From: Ruminiclostridium sp.
Lineage (GTDB): Bacteria > Bacillota > Clostridia > Oscillospirales > Oscillospiraceae
DNA: 16,657 bases
Direction: 5' to 3'
Assembly (NCBI GenBank): GCA_021442645.1
Contig: JABUSR010000263.1
Span: 1-16,657 of the forward strand
A model generated the notes under the pieces. The model was not told where the DNA came from and made no database searches. It saw nothing but the letters and a program-made list of their open reading frames with translations. Positions 6,681 through 14,004 of the stretch are shown here, piece after piece (the first letter of the stretch is position 1; the number at the start of each line of letters is the position of its first letter). The translations under genes and the position numbers were made by a program.

Positions 6681-6763
6681 TGGTACGGGCATGGGGACTT
6701 GAACCCCAACGCGAAAGCACGAGAACCTAAATCTCGCATGTCTACCAATTCCATCATGCCCGC
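6681..6763 (-). tRNA. tRNA-Leu, anticodon UAG
   Basis: An 83-base class II tRNA on the minus strand. The acceptor GCGGGCA (5' end at 6763) pairs with TGCCCGT with a G-U at the first pair; the discriminator is A and CCA is encoded (6681-6683). The anticodon stem CGAGA/TCTCG holds the loop TTTAGGT, giving anticodon UAG at 6727-6729, which reads CUN leucine codons. A variable arm (TGCTTTCGCGT) and a T arm TGGGG/CCCCA with loop TTCAAGT follow. It has its own promoter and terminator, so it is a single-gene unit between two protein genes. Confidence 0.97.
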
Positions 6764-6825
6764 AAATATAACAGAGGGGCAAACAGCCCACCCGTTTTTT
6801 TCTGCGCCTTTGCTGCGCAGTTGGC

Positions 6826-6854
6826 ATTTTACCAGCATTTCCCCGAAAAGTCAA
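6826..6854 (-). promoter_or_regulatory. Promoter of tRNA-Leu(UAG)
   Basis: Minus-strand TTGACT (6849-6854, 5/6) and TAAAAT (6826-6831, 5/6) are separated by exactly 17 bases, with TGG before the -10. Start is expected near 6819, about 56 bases before the mature tRNA; a hairpin CTGCGC/GCGCAG (6802-6820) lies at the start of that leader. Confidence 0.85.
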
Positions 6855-6889
6855 ATGAAAACGGTGGGGGTTCTCTGCATAAACCGAAT

Positions 6890-6974
6890 AATATGCTGCA
6901 TATTCTTTGATAATATGCATTCTTATTGAAAATTGCTCAGGGAATTTTTGAAGTTCTCCGAATTATTATGCATA
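6890..6974. promoter_or_regulatory. Cluster of TATGCA palindromes upstream of argG, candidate ArgR sites
   Basis: In an AT-rich stretch there is a 15-bp palindrome AATATGC-T-GCATATT (6890-6904). Its right half also pairs with AATATGCA at 6912-6919 (8-bp inverted repeat TGCATATT/AATATGCA, 7-base spacer). A further palindrome TATGCATA lies at 6967-6974. ArgR binds tandem AT-rich palindromic boxes before arginine genes in many bacteria. These sites have the right position and style, but they do not match the E. coli box and the match to any clostridial box was not tested. Confidence 0.4.
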
Positions 6975-6980
6975 TTGCTC

Positions 6981-7009
6981 TTGCATTTTCCTTTGGTTGG
7001 TGGTATTCT
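6981..7009 (+). promoter_or_regulatory. Candidate promoter of the arginine cluster
   Basis: TTGCAT (6981-6986) and TATTCT (7004-7009, 4/6) are 17 bases apart, with TGG just before the -10. Start would be near 7016, leaving about 40 bases to the argG ATG. An alternative pair, TTGAAG (6948-6953) and CATATT (6971-6976), also spaced by 17, overlaps the TATGCATA palindrome, which would suit repression. I cannot decide between them. Confidence 0.45.
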
Positions 7010-7016
7010 GTACCAC
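7000..7016. repeat. Palindrome GTGGTA-N5-TACCAC, copy 2
   Basis: A perfect 6-bp-arm inverted repeat overlapping the candidate argG -10. It shares GGTGGTATTCT and TACCACGA with the copy at 6556-6570; the only difference in the core is two extra bases in the centre. Confidence 0.6.
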
Positions 7017-7055
7017 GACAAGAAATTCCATACTATTTCTGGGAGGTAACACACC

Positions 7056-8285
7056 ATGTCTGAAATTAAAAAAGTCGTACTCGCCTACTCCGGCGGTCTT
7101 GATACATCCATCATCATCCCCTGGCTGAAAGAGAACTACAACAACCCCGAAATCATCGCCGTCTCCGGCAACGTGGGCCAGGCTGACGAGCTGGAAGGCC
7201 TGGAAGAAAAGGCCCTGAAGACCGGCGCTTCCAAGCTGATTGTGGCCGACCTGGTGGACGAGATGTGCGACGACGTCATCGTCCCCGCTTTGAAGATGGG
7301 CGCCAAGTATGAAAAGTACCTGCTGGGCACCGCCTTTGCCCGCCCCATCATCGGCAAGAAGCTGGCTGAGATTGCCCTGGAAGAGGGCGCTGACGCCATC
7401 GCCCACGGTTGCACCGGCAAGGGCAACGACCAGGTCCGTTTCGAGCTGGCCATCAAGCGCTTTGCCCCCGGCATGAAGATCATCGCCCCTTGGCGTGAGT
7501 GGGACATTAAGAGCCGTGACGAAGAGATTGACTACGCAGAGGCCCACAACGTGCCCCTGAAAATCTCCCGCGAGACCAACTACTCCAAGGATAAGAACCT
7601 GTGGCACCTGAGCCATGAGGGTCTGGATCTGGAGGATCCCTCCAACGAACCCAACCTGGACAAGCCCGGCTTCCTGGAAATGGGCATCTCCCCCTACCAG
7701 GCACCTGATAAGCCCACCTATGTGTCCATCGACTTCGAGGCCGGTGCTCCCGTTGCTCTGAACGGTGAGAAGATGAAGGTCTCCCAGATTATCGAAGGTC
7801 TGAACAAAGTCGGCGGCGAGAACGGTATCGGCATCCTGGACATCGTGGAAAACCGTCTGGTCGGCATGAAGGACCGCGGCGTCTACGAGACCCCCGGCGG
7901 CACCATTCTGTACTTTGCCCACGAGCAGCTGGAAATGATCACCATGGACAAGGACACCCTCCACGCAAAGCAGAAGCTGGCTGTGGACTTCGCCGATCTG
8001 ATCTACAACGGCAAGTGGTTCTCCCCCCTGCGGGAGGCCCTGACCGCTTTCGCTGATAAATCCAACGAGTATGTCACCGGCACCGTGAAGTTGAAGCTCT
8101 ACAAGGGCAACATCATTCCCGCCGGCATGACCTCTCCCTACTCTCTGTACTCCGAGGACATCGCCACCTTCAATGAGTCCAGCTACGACTACGATCAGAA
8201 GGATTCCGCCGGCTTCATCAACCTGTGGGGCCTGCCCGACACCGTGCAGGCACTGCGCGAGCGGGGTATTCTGAACAAGAAGTAA
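7056..8285 (+). CDS. argG: Argininosuccinate synthase
   Basis: 409 residues, the normal length for the family. It joins citrulline and aspartate using ATP to make argininosuccinate, the seventh step of arginine synthesis, in the cytoplasm. The ATP-binding P-loop of the PPi synthetase type is at residues 10-18 (AYSGGLDTS). The phrases AHGCTGKGNDQVRFE and IIAPWREW are family hallmarks. The ATG at 7056 has GGGAGG ending 9 bases before it, and the upstream region is AT-rich control DNA. It opens the arginine cluster. Codon use is strongly biased (AAC, AAG, GGC with some CGT and GGT), suggesting high expression. A 141-base gap with a hairpin separates it from argH, so it may also be transcribed partly on its own. 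Confidence 0.98.
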   Translation: MSEIKKVVLAYSGGLDTSIIIPWLKENYNNPEIIAVSGNVGQADELEGLEEKALKTGASKLIVADLVDEMCDDVIVPALKMGAKYEKYLLGTAFARPIIGKKLAEIALEEGADAIAHGCTGKGNDQVRFELAIKRFAPGMKIIAPWREWDIKSRDEEIDYAEAHNVPLKISRETNYSKDKNLWHLSHEGLDLEDPSNEPNLDKPGFLEMGISPYQAPDKPTYVSIDFEAGAPVALNGEKMKVSQIIEGLNKVGGENGIGILDIVENRLVGMKDRGVYETPGGTILYFAHEQLEMITMDKDTLHAKQKLAVDFADLIYNGKWFSPLREALTAFADKSNEYVTGTVKLKLYKGNIIPAGMTSPYSLYSEDIATFNESSYDYDQKDSAGFINLWGLPDTVQALRERGILNKK

Positions 8286-8308
8286 GCAAGCATACTCACC
8301 ACGCCGGA

Positions 8309-8334
8309 GCTTCGCCGCCAGTGGGCGGCGGAGC
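8309..8334 (+). other. GC-rich hairpin between argG and argH
   Basis: GCTTCGCCGCC (8309-8319) pairs with GGCGGCGGAGC (8324-8334) over 11 bp including one G-T, around the loop AGTG. No T-run follows, so it is not a standard terminator. It may stabilise the argG message 3' end or act as a processing or attenuation point within the operon. The rest of the 8286-8426 gap shows no gene. Confidence 0.55.
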
Positions 8335-8426
8335 CCCGGGAGGATTATATAACGCAAGGGCAGGATCGGGTTACCGACTCCTGCTCTCTCCCATTTTTAC
8401 CGCTTTACTGGAAAGGAAACACATCT

Positions 8427-9812
8427 ATGAAACTTTGGGCAGGCCGGTTTCAGAAGGAGACCGACGACAAGGTAAACGACTTCAACTCCTCCATTTCTTT
8501 TGACGCCCGCCTCTACCGGCAGGATATCACCGGCTCCATCGCCCACGCCACCATGCTGGGTGAGCAGGGCGTCATCGAACAGGATGAGGCCCATAAGATC
8601 GTGGAGACCCTGAAAGTCCTCCTCACTGAGATCGAAGACGGCAAAGTGTCCTTCACCAAGGACAGTGAAGACATCCACATGAATATGGAGGTCCTCCTCA
8701 CGGAGCGCATCGGCGCCACCGGCAAGCGCCTCCACACCGCCCGCAGCCGCAACGACCAGGTTGCCTTGGACTTCCGCCTTTTCGTAAAAGAAGAGATTCC
8801 CGTTATCGTTGGGATGCTGGTTGACCTGGAGAAAGCCCTCATCCGCCAGGCTGAGTCCTCCCTGGACGCCATCATGCCCGGCTACACCCACCTCCAGCGG
8901 GCCCAGCCCATCACCTTCGCCCATGCCATGATGGCCTACGCCAACATGTTCCGTCGGGATATCACCCGCCTGGAAGACTGCATGGAGAGAATGGACGAGT
9001 CCCCCCTGGGGTCCGGTGCTCTGGCCACCTCCACTCACCCTGTGGACCGCTTTCGCACGGCGGAGCTACTGGGTTTTGCCAAACCCATGGACAACTCCCT
9101 GGACGGTGTCTCTGACCGGGACTTTGCCATCGAATTCCTGTCCGCCTGCTCCATCCTTATGATGCACCTCTCCCGCTTCTCTGAGGAGATCATCCTCTGG
9201 TGCAGCTGGGAGTTCAAGTTCATCGAGCTGGATGACGCCTACGCCACCGGCTCCTCCATCATGCCCCAGAAGAAGAACCCTGATGTGGCTGAGCTGGTCC
9301 GGGGCAAGACCGGGCGGGTCTACGGCTCCCTTATCACTCTGCTCACCGTCATGAAGGGCATCCCCCTGGCCTACAACAAGGACATGCAGGAGGACAAGGA
9401 GCCCGTCTTCGACGCCATCGACACCGTGGAACTCTGCCTGCCCGTCTTCACCGCCATGATTGACACCCTCACTGTCAACCGGGCCAATATGCGCAAGGCG
9501 GCCAACGGCGGCTTCATCTCCGCCACCGACTGCGCTGACTACCTGGCCAAGAAGGGCATGCCCTTCCGGGAAGCCTACGGCATCGTGGGCAAGCTGGTGG
9601 GCCACTGCGTGGACACCGGCCACTCCCTGGAGACCCTGCCCCTGGAAGAGTATCAGAAGGTCTCCCCCTACTTCGAGGCCGACGTCTTTGACGCCCTCTC
9701 CCTGGAGACCTGTGTGAACGGCCGCAAGGTCTACGGCGGCCCCGCCCCTGAGGCCGTTCTGAAGCAGATTGAGAACCTGAAAGCCTTTGTCAAGGAGCGT
9801 GAGGAAGCATGA
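8427..9812 (+). CDS. argH: Argininosuccinate lyase
   Basis: 461 residues, typical family length. It splits argininosuccinate into arginine and fumarate, the last step of the pathway. The N-terminus MKLWAGRFQKETD and the stretch HTARSRNDQV are characteristic. The fumarase/aspartase-superfamily signature GSSIMPQKKNPD begins at residue 275 and includes the catalytic serine loop. The ATG at 8427 is preceded by AAAGGA at a suitable distance. It follows argG by 141 bases, and its TGA overlaps the argC ATG by 4 bases, so argH and argC are translationally coupled. Confidence 0.98.
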   Translation: MKLWAGRFQKETDDKVNDFNSSISFDARLYRQDITGSIAHATMLGEQGVIEQDEAHKIVETLKVLLTEIEDGKVSFTKDSEDIHMNMEVLLTERIGATGKRLHTARSRNDQVALDFRLFVKEEIPVIVGMLVDLEKALIRQAESSLDAIMPGYTHLQRAQPITFAHAMMAYANMFRRDITRLEDCMERMDESPLGSGALATSTHPVDRFRTAELLGFAKPMDNSLDGVSDRDFAIEFLSACSILMMHLSRFSEEIILWCSWEFKFIELDDAYATGSSIMPQKKNPDVAELVRGKTGRVYGSLITLLTVMKGIPLAYNKDMQEDKEPVFDAIDTVELCLPVFTAMIDTLTVNRANMRKAANGGFISATDCADYLAKKGMPFREAYGIVGKLVGHCVDTGHSLETLPLEEYQKVSPYFEADVFDALSLETCVNGRKVYGGPAPEAVLKQIENLKAFVKEREEA

Positions 9813-10741
9813 AGCCTGTTGTCTTTATCGACGGACGGGAGGGTACCACCGGCCTGCAGATCTATGACCGGCTGACGCCCCGGCAGGACATCGAGCTCCT
9901 GCTCATCGATGAGGAACGGCGCAAGGACCCCGCCGAGCGGAAAAAATGCCTGAACGCCGCCGATCTGGTCTTCCTGTGTCTGCCTGACGATGCAGCCCGG
10001 GAGGCCGTGGCTATGATCGAGAACCCCAACACCCGGGTCATCGACGCCTCCACCGCCCACCGCACCGCCCCCGGCTGGGACTACGGGTTCCCCGAACTCT
10101 CCCCCCGCCATCGGGAGGCCATCATCAAGTCCAAGCGGGTGGCCAACCCCGGTTGCCACGCCTCCGGCTTTATCTCCGCCGTGTATCCCTTGGTCTGCAC
10201 AGGACTCCTCCCGGAGGAGTACCCCCTGTGTGCCTACTCCCTCACCGGCTACTCCGGCGGCGGCAAGAAGCTCATTGCCGAGTACCAGGATCCCGACCGG
10301 GACCCCCGGCACGCCTCCGCCCGGATCTACGGCACCACCCTCAACCACAAGCACCTGCCTGAGATGGTCCATGTTTGCGGCCTCACCCGGCCCCCGGTGT
10401 TCCATCCCATCTTAGGGGACTACATCCAGGGCATGGCAACCACCATCATGCTCCAGAACGACACCCTGCCCGGTTGCCCCACCGCCTATAACATCTATAA
10501 TGTGTTGGATGCCTACTACGAGAACCTGCCCTTTGTCACCGTGGCCCCCTATGGCGGGGACGAGCCGGTGATCTACTCCAGCACTCTCGTGGGCACCAAC
10601 AACCTTCGCCTCACGGTCTGCGGCAACGAGAACCAGACCACCATCACCGCCGTTTTCGATAATCTGGGCAAGGGCGCTTCCGGTGCCGCCGTCCAGAACA
10701 TGAACCTGATGCTGGGATTCCCCGAGACGGCCGGACTCTGA
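9809..10741 (+). CDS. argC: N-acetyl-gamma-glutamyl-phosphate reductase, type 2
   Basis: 310 residues. It reduces N-acetylglutamyl phosphate with NADPH to the semialdehyde, the third step of ornithine synthesis. The start MKPVVFIDGREGTTG is the dinucleotide-binding loop of the shorter type-2 ArgC family (about 310 residues, against about 340 for type 1). STAHR is at 81-85, the catalytic cysteine is in NPGCHASG (C116), and a GYSGGGKK loop follows. The ATG overlaps the argH stop (ATGA), and argJ begins 35 bases later. Confidence 0.95.
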   Translation: MKPVVFIDGREGTTGLQIYDRLTPRQDIELLLIDEERRKDPAERKKCLNAADLVFLCLPDDAAREAVAMIENPNTRVIDASTAHRTAPGWDYGFPELSPRHREAIIKSKRVANPGCHASGFISAVYPLVCTGLLPEEYPLCAYSLTGYSGGGKKLIAEYQDPDRDPRHASARIYGTTLNHKHLPEMVHVCGLTRPPVFHPILGDYIQGMATTIMLQNDTLPGCPTAYNIYNVLDAYYENLPFVTVAPYGGDEPVIYSSTLVGTNNLRLTVCGNENQTTITAVFDNLGKGASGAAVQNMNLMLGFPETAGL

Positions 10742-10776
10742 GCAACACGACTACCATATTGAGGAGGATTCCCATT

Positions 10777-12012
10777 ATGATTACCATTTCCGGCGGCATT
10801 ACCGCCCCCAAGGGTTTTAAGACCGCAGGCATCCACTGCGGTGTCAAAGACAATTTCACCACCCCCCAGCCCGATAAGCTGGACCTGGCCATGGTCCTCT
10901 CCGAGGTCCCCTGCACGGCGGCCGGCACCTACACCCGCAACGTGGTCAAGGCCGACCCCGTCATCCTCTCCATGCAGTACCTGGCCGACGGAAAGGCCCA
11001 GGGCATTATCGCAGACAGCGGCAACGCCAACGCCTGCGCCCCCAAGGGCATGGAGAATGCCATCCGCATGGCCAACGCTGCTGCCGCTGCCACCGGCCTG
11101 CAGCCCCAGGACTTTGCCGTCTGCTCCACCGGCATCATCGGTGTGGAACTGAACATCGATGCCATTGAGAAAGGCATCCCCACCCTGGTATCCCAGCTGG
11201 CCAGTGACGCCGCCAGTTCCGACAACGCAGCCCACGCTATCATGACCACGGACCTGAAGAAGAAGGAGATCGCCGTCCGGACGGAGATCGGCGGCAAGAC
11301 CGTTACCGTGGGGGGCATCGCCAAGGGCTCCGGCATGATCCACCCCAACATGGGCACCATGCTGTGCTTCGTTACCACCGACTGCGCCATCGACGGCGCC
11401 CTCCTCCAGTCCATGCTGAAGGAAGTCGTGAACAAGACCTTCAACCGGGTCACCGTGGACGGCGACACCTCCACCAACGACACCTGCATCGTCCTGGCCA
11501 ACGGCCTGGCCGAGAACCCCGTCATCACCGGCCCCGGCGCAGATTACGACGCCTTCTTTGAGGCTCTGCGCGCCGTCTGCGAGTACGAGGCCAAGATGAT
11601 CGCCGGGGACGGCGAGGGTGCCAGCCATCTGCTGACCTGCACGGTCCAGGGTGCTGCCACCGAGGAAAAGGCCGAGTTCATGGCCAAGGCCGTGGTCCGC
11701 TCCCCCCTGGTGAAGTGCGCCATATACGGCGCCGACGCCAACTGGGGCCGTGTCCTGTGCGCCATCGGTTACTCCGGCGCAGAGTTTGACCCCAAGGCCG
11801 TGGAAGTGAAGTTCCGCTCCCAGGCCGGGGAGCTGCTGGTCTGCACCGGCGGCCAGGGTGTGGTCTTCGACGAAAATATGGCCACCAAGGTCCTCTCCGA
11901 GGAAGAGGTTGAGGTCCTGGTGACCCTCACCGAGGGCCAGGCCTCCTGCTCCTGCTGGGGCTGTGACCTGACCTACGACTATGTGAAGATCAACGGTGAC
12001 TACAGAAGCTGA
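10777..12012 (+). CDS. argJ: Bifunctional glutamate N-acetyltransferase / ornithine acetyltransferase
   Basis: 411 residues from ATG at 10777, which has GAGGAGG 9 bases upstream; an in-frame TTG at 10759 overlaps that ribosome site and is unlikely to be used. The enzyme moves the acetyl group from N-acetylornithine to glutamate and, in bifunctional forms, can also acetylate glutamate from acetyl-CoA, which makes argA and argE unnecessary. ArgJ precursors cleave themselves at a conserved Thr; here the site is in KGSGMIHPNMGTML, with T194 as the predicted nucleophile and new N-terminus of the beta chain. The residue before it is Gly rather than the commonest Ala. The C-terminal half has the usual ADANWGRVLCAIGYSG. 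It lies in the argHCJB run; argB starts 38 bases downstream. Confidence 0.96.
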   Translation: MITISGGITAPKGFKTAGIHCGVKDNFTTPQPDKLDLAMVLSEVPCTAAGTYTRNVVKADPVILSMQYLADGKAQGIIADSGNANACAPKGMENAIRMANAAAAATGLQPQDFAVCSTGIIGVELNIDAIEKGIPTLVSQLASDAASSDNAAHAIMTTDLKKKEIAVRTEIGGKTVTVGGIAKGSGMIHPNMGTMLCFVTTDCAIDGALLQSMLKEVVNKTFNRVTVDGDTSTNDTCIVLANGLAENPVITGPGADYDAFFEALRAVCEYEAKMIAGDGEGASHLLTCTVQGAATEEKAEFMAKAVVRSPLVKCAIYGADANWGRVLCAIGYSGAEFDPKAVEVKFRSQAGELLVCTGGQGVVFDENMATKVLSEEEVEVLVTLTEGQASCSCWGCDLTYDYVKINGDYRS

Positions 12013-12050
12013 CCCTGCACAGTACGAAAGACAAAGGAAGAACATTGACA

Positions 12051-12911
12051 ATGGACATGAACAACTATATGGAGCGCTCCACGGCTCTCGTGGAGGCCCT
12101 GCCCTATATTCAGAAATACTCCGGCAAGACCGTGGTCATCAAGTACGGCGGCAACGCCATGATTTCCGACGAGCTCCGCAGTGCCGTCATCAGCGACATC
12201 ATCCTGCTGAACCTGGTTGGCGTGCGGGTGGTCATGGTCCACGGCGGCGGCCCGGAGATTGCCGGAATGCTGAAGAAGATTGGCAAGCAGTCCCAGTTCG
12301 TAGACGGCCTTCGCTACACCGATGAGGAGACTATGGACATCGTCCAGCAGATTCTCTGCGGCAAAGTGAACAAGAACCTGGTCTCCATCATCAACAACCT
12401 GGGCGGCAAGGCTATCGGCCTCTGCGGCCTGGACGGCGCCCTCTTCCTGGCCAGGAAGCTGGATGAGAAATACGGCCTGGTGGGCAACATTGTAAAAGTC
12501 AACCCCCAGGTGGTCAATGACTGTCTGGCCGGGGGCTACATCCCCGTGGTCTCCACCGTGGCCCTTGGCATCGACAACGACACCTCGTACAACGTCAATG
12601 CCGACACCGCCGCCGCTGAGCTGGCCATTGCCCTGGGCGCAGAAAAGCTGATTCTGCTCACCGATGTCCGCGGCGTCCTCCGGGATCCCAAGGACGAGAC
12701 CACCCTCATCCGCCAGATTCGCACCCACGAGGTCCCCGGCCTCATGAGCAGCGGCATCATCGGCGGCGGCATGATCCCCAAGATCGAGTGCTGCGTCAAC
12801 GCCATTGAGAACGGCGTCCGCCGCACCCACATCCTGGACGGCCGCATCCCCCACTCCATCCTGACCGAGATGCTCTCTCACCAGGGCGTGGGCACCATGA
12901 TCTGGGAATAA
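12051..12911 (+). CDS. argB: Acetylglutamate kinase, arginine-sensitive type
   Basis: 286 residues from ATG at 12051 (AAAGGAAG 10 bases upstream; a TTG at 12045 and an ATG at 12057 are alternatives). It phosphorylates N-acetylglutamate with ATP, the usual control point of the pathway. The amino-acid-kinase motifs are visible: KYGGNAM at 31-37 and VHGGGPEI at 63-70. Residues 6-26 form an extra N-terminal helix (YMERSTALVEALPYIQKYSG) before the first strand. Arginine-inhibited hexameric enzymes such as that of Thermotoga maritima have this helix, whereas the insensitive E. coli enzyme lacks it, so arginine feedback is likely here. The next gene is argF, not argD. Confidence 0.96.
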   Translation: MDMNNYMERSTALVEALPYIQKYSGKTVVIKYGGNAMISDELRSAVISDIILLNLVGVRVVMVHGGGPEIAGMLKKIGKQSQFVDGLRYTDEETMDIVQQILCGKVNKNLVSIINNLGGKAIGLCGLDGALFLARKLDEKYGLVGNIVKVNPQVVNDCLAGGYIPVVSTVALGIDNDTSYNVNADTAAAELAIALGAEKLILLTDVRGVLRDPKDETTLIRQIRTHEVPGLMSSGIIGGGMIPKIECCVNAIENGVRRTHILDGRIPHSILTEMLSHQGVGTMIWE

Positions 12912-12979
12912 GCTCTCCCGGTATATCCCCGAAATCCCCGGGCCCCTTCCGGCCCCAACATACAAGAAATGAAAAATGC

Positions 12980-13026
12980 GGGACCTGCCTCCTGACGCAG
13001 GCCCTGGCCACCGAGATACAAGGAGG
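12980..13026 (+). promoter_or_regulatory. Leader hairpin before argF with anti-Shine-Dalgarno loop
   Basis: GGGACCTGC (12980-12988) pairs with GCAGGCCC (12997-13004) with one mismatch. The loop side contains CCTCCT (12988-12993), the exact complement of the argF ribosome site AGGAGG (13021-13026). An alternative fold could therefore hide the argF ribosome site. The 123-base argB-argF gap holds no gene and no terminator T-run. Regulatory use is speculative. Confidence 0.3.
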
Positions 13027-13034
13027 TAATCCCC

Positions 13035-13943
13035 ATGAAAAAAGACCTGCTGAAGCTTTTGGACCTGAGCAAGGAGGAGATCCTGGAGATCCTGGACACC
13101 GCCTCTTATCTGAAGGACCTGCAGAAGAAGGGCATCCCCCACCCCTTCCTGGCCGGCAAGACCCTGGTCATGATCTTCACCAAGAGCTCCACCCGCACCC
13201 GTGTCTCCTTCGAGACCGGCATCTATCAGCTGGGCGGCAACGGCATCTATCTGTCCGGCAAGGACAGCCAGATCGGCCGCAATGAGCCCGTAGAGGACAC
13301 CGCCCGGGTCCTGTCCCGCTTCTGTGACGGCATCATGATCCGCACCTTCGACCAGGAGGAAGTGGAGACCCTGGCCCAGTACGCCACCGTCCCCGTCATC
13401 AACGGCCTGACCGACTTCTGCCACCCCTGCCAGGTGCTGGCTGACCTGCTGACCATCCGGGAGCACAAGGGCACCCTGGAGGGCCTGAAGCTGTGCTACA
13501 TCGGCGACGGCAACAACATGGCCAACTCCCTCATCGCCGGCTGCCTGAAGGTCGGCATGAAGGTGGCCATCGCCTGCCCCGAGACCTATCAGCCCGACCC
13601 CATCTGCCTGGAGTTCGCCAAGGAGTACCCCGGCATGTTCCAGTGCACCCCCGACATTCTGGAAGCCGCCAAGGACTCCGACGTCCTCTACACCGACGTG
13701 TGGGCCTCCATGGGCCAGGAGAGCGAGTTCAACGAGCGCAAGCTGGTCTTTGAGGGCTATCAGATCAACGACGCCGTCATGGCCGTGGCCCATGAGGGCG
13801 CCATGGTCCAACACTGCCTGCCCGCTCACCGGGGCGAGGAAATCACCGCCGAGGTCTTTGAGGCCCACGCCGAGGAGATTTTCGACGAGGCAGAGAACCG
13901 GCTGCACGCCCAGAAGGCTGTCATGTACCTGCTGATGAAGTAA
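13035..13943 (+). CDS. argF: Ornithine carbamoyltransferase
   Basis: 302 residues, normal for the family. It makes citrulline from ornithine and carbamoyl phosphate. The carbamoyl-phosphate loop STRTR is at 52-56, HPCQ at 130-133, the ornithine-side DVWASMGQE at 221-229, and HCLPAHR with the catalytic cysteine at 260-266. The ATG at 13035 has AGGAGG 8 bases upstream. It is the last gene of the arginine cluster and ends just before a strong terminator. An anabolic role is favoured by the operon; the same fold serves catabolic enzymes (arcB), but no arcA or arcC is nearby. Confidence 0.96.
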   Translation: MKKDLLKLLDLSKEEILEILDTASYLKDLQKKGIPHPFLAGKTLVMIFTKSSTRTRVSFETGIYQLGGNGIYLSGKDSQIGRNEPVEDTARVLSRFCDGIMIRTFDQEEVETLAQYATVPVINGLTDFCHPCQVLADLLTIREHKGTLEGLKLCYIGDGNNMANSLIAGCLKVGMKVAIACPETYQPDPICLEFAKEYPGMFQCTPDILEAAKDSDVLYTDVWASMGQESEFNERKLVFEGYQINDAVMAVAHEGAMVQHCLPAHRGEEITAEVFEAHAEEIFDEAENRLHAQKAVMYLLMK

Positions 13944-13960
13944 TTCCCCTATAAAATGCC

Positions 13961-14004
13961 AAGAGGCTGCCGCAGAGTTCCCTGCGTCAGCCTCTTGTTT
14001 TCTT
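13961..14004. terminator. Bidirectional terminator between argF and ogt
   Basis: AAGAGGCTG (13961-13969) pairs with CAGCCTCTT (13988-13996), continuing inward as CGCAG/CTGCG (13971-13975 with 13982-13986) around a 6-base loop. GTTTTCTT follows on the plus strand and GGCATTTTAT on the minus strand. It ends the arginine cluster and also the convergent ogt gene, whose stop codon lies inside the stem. Confidence 0.9.

Noticed and set aside
6890..7055. T-box or other riboswitch leader before argG
   Set aside because: No T-box sequence, specifier-loop structure or terminator/antiterminator pair was visible; palindromic operator-like sites explain the region better.
6966..8357. A 463-codon minus-strand open frame opposite argG
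   Set aside because: Antisense to argG and repetitive in composition; it also runs through the argG control region.
10573..12051. A 492-codon minus-strand open frame opposite argJ
   Set aside because: Shadow of argJ codon bias; Gly/Ala/His-rich with no family resemblance.
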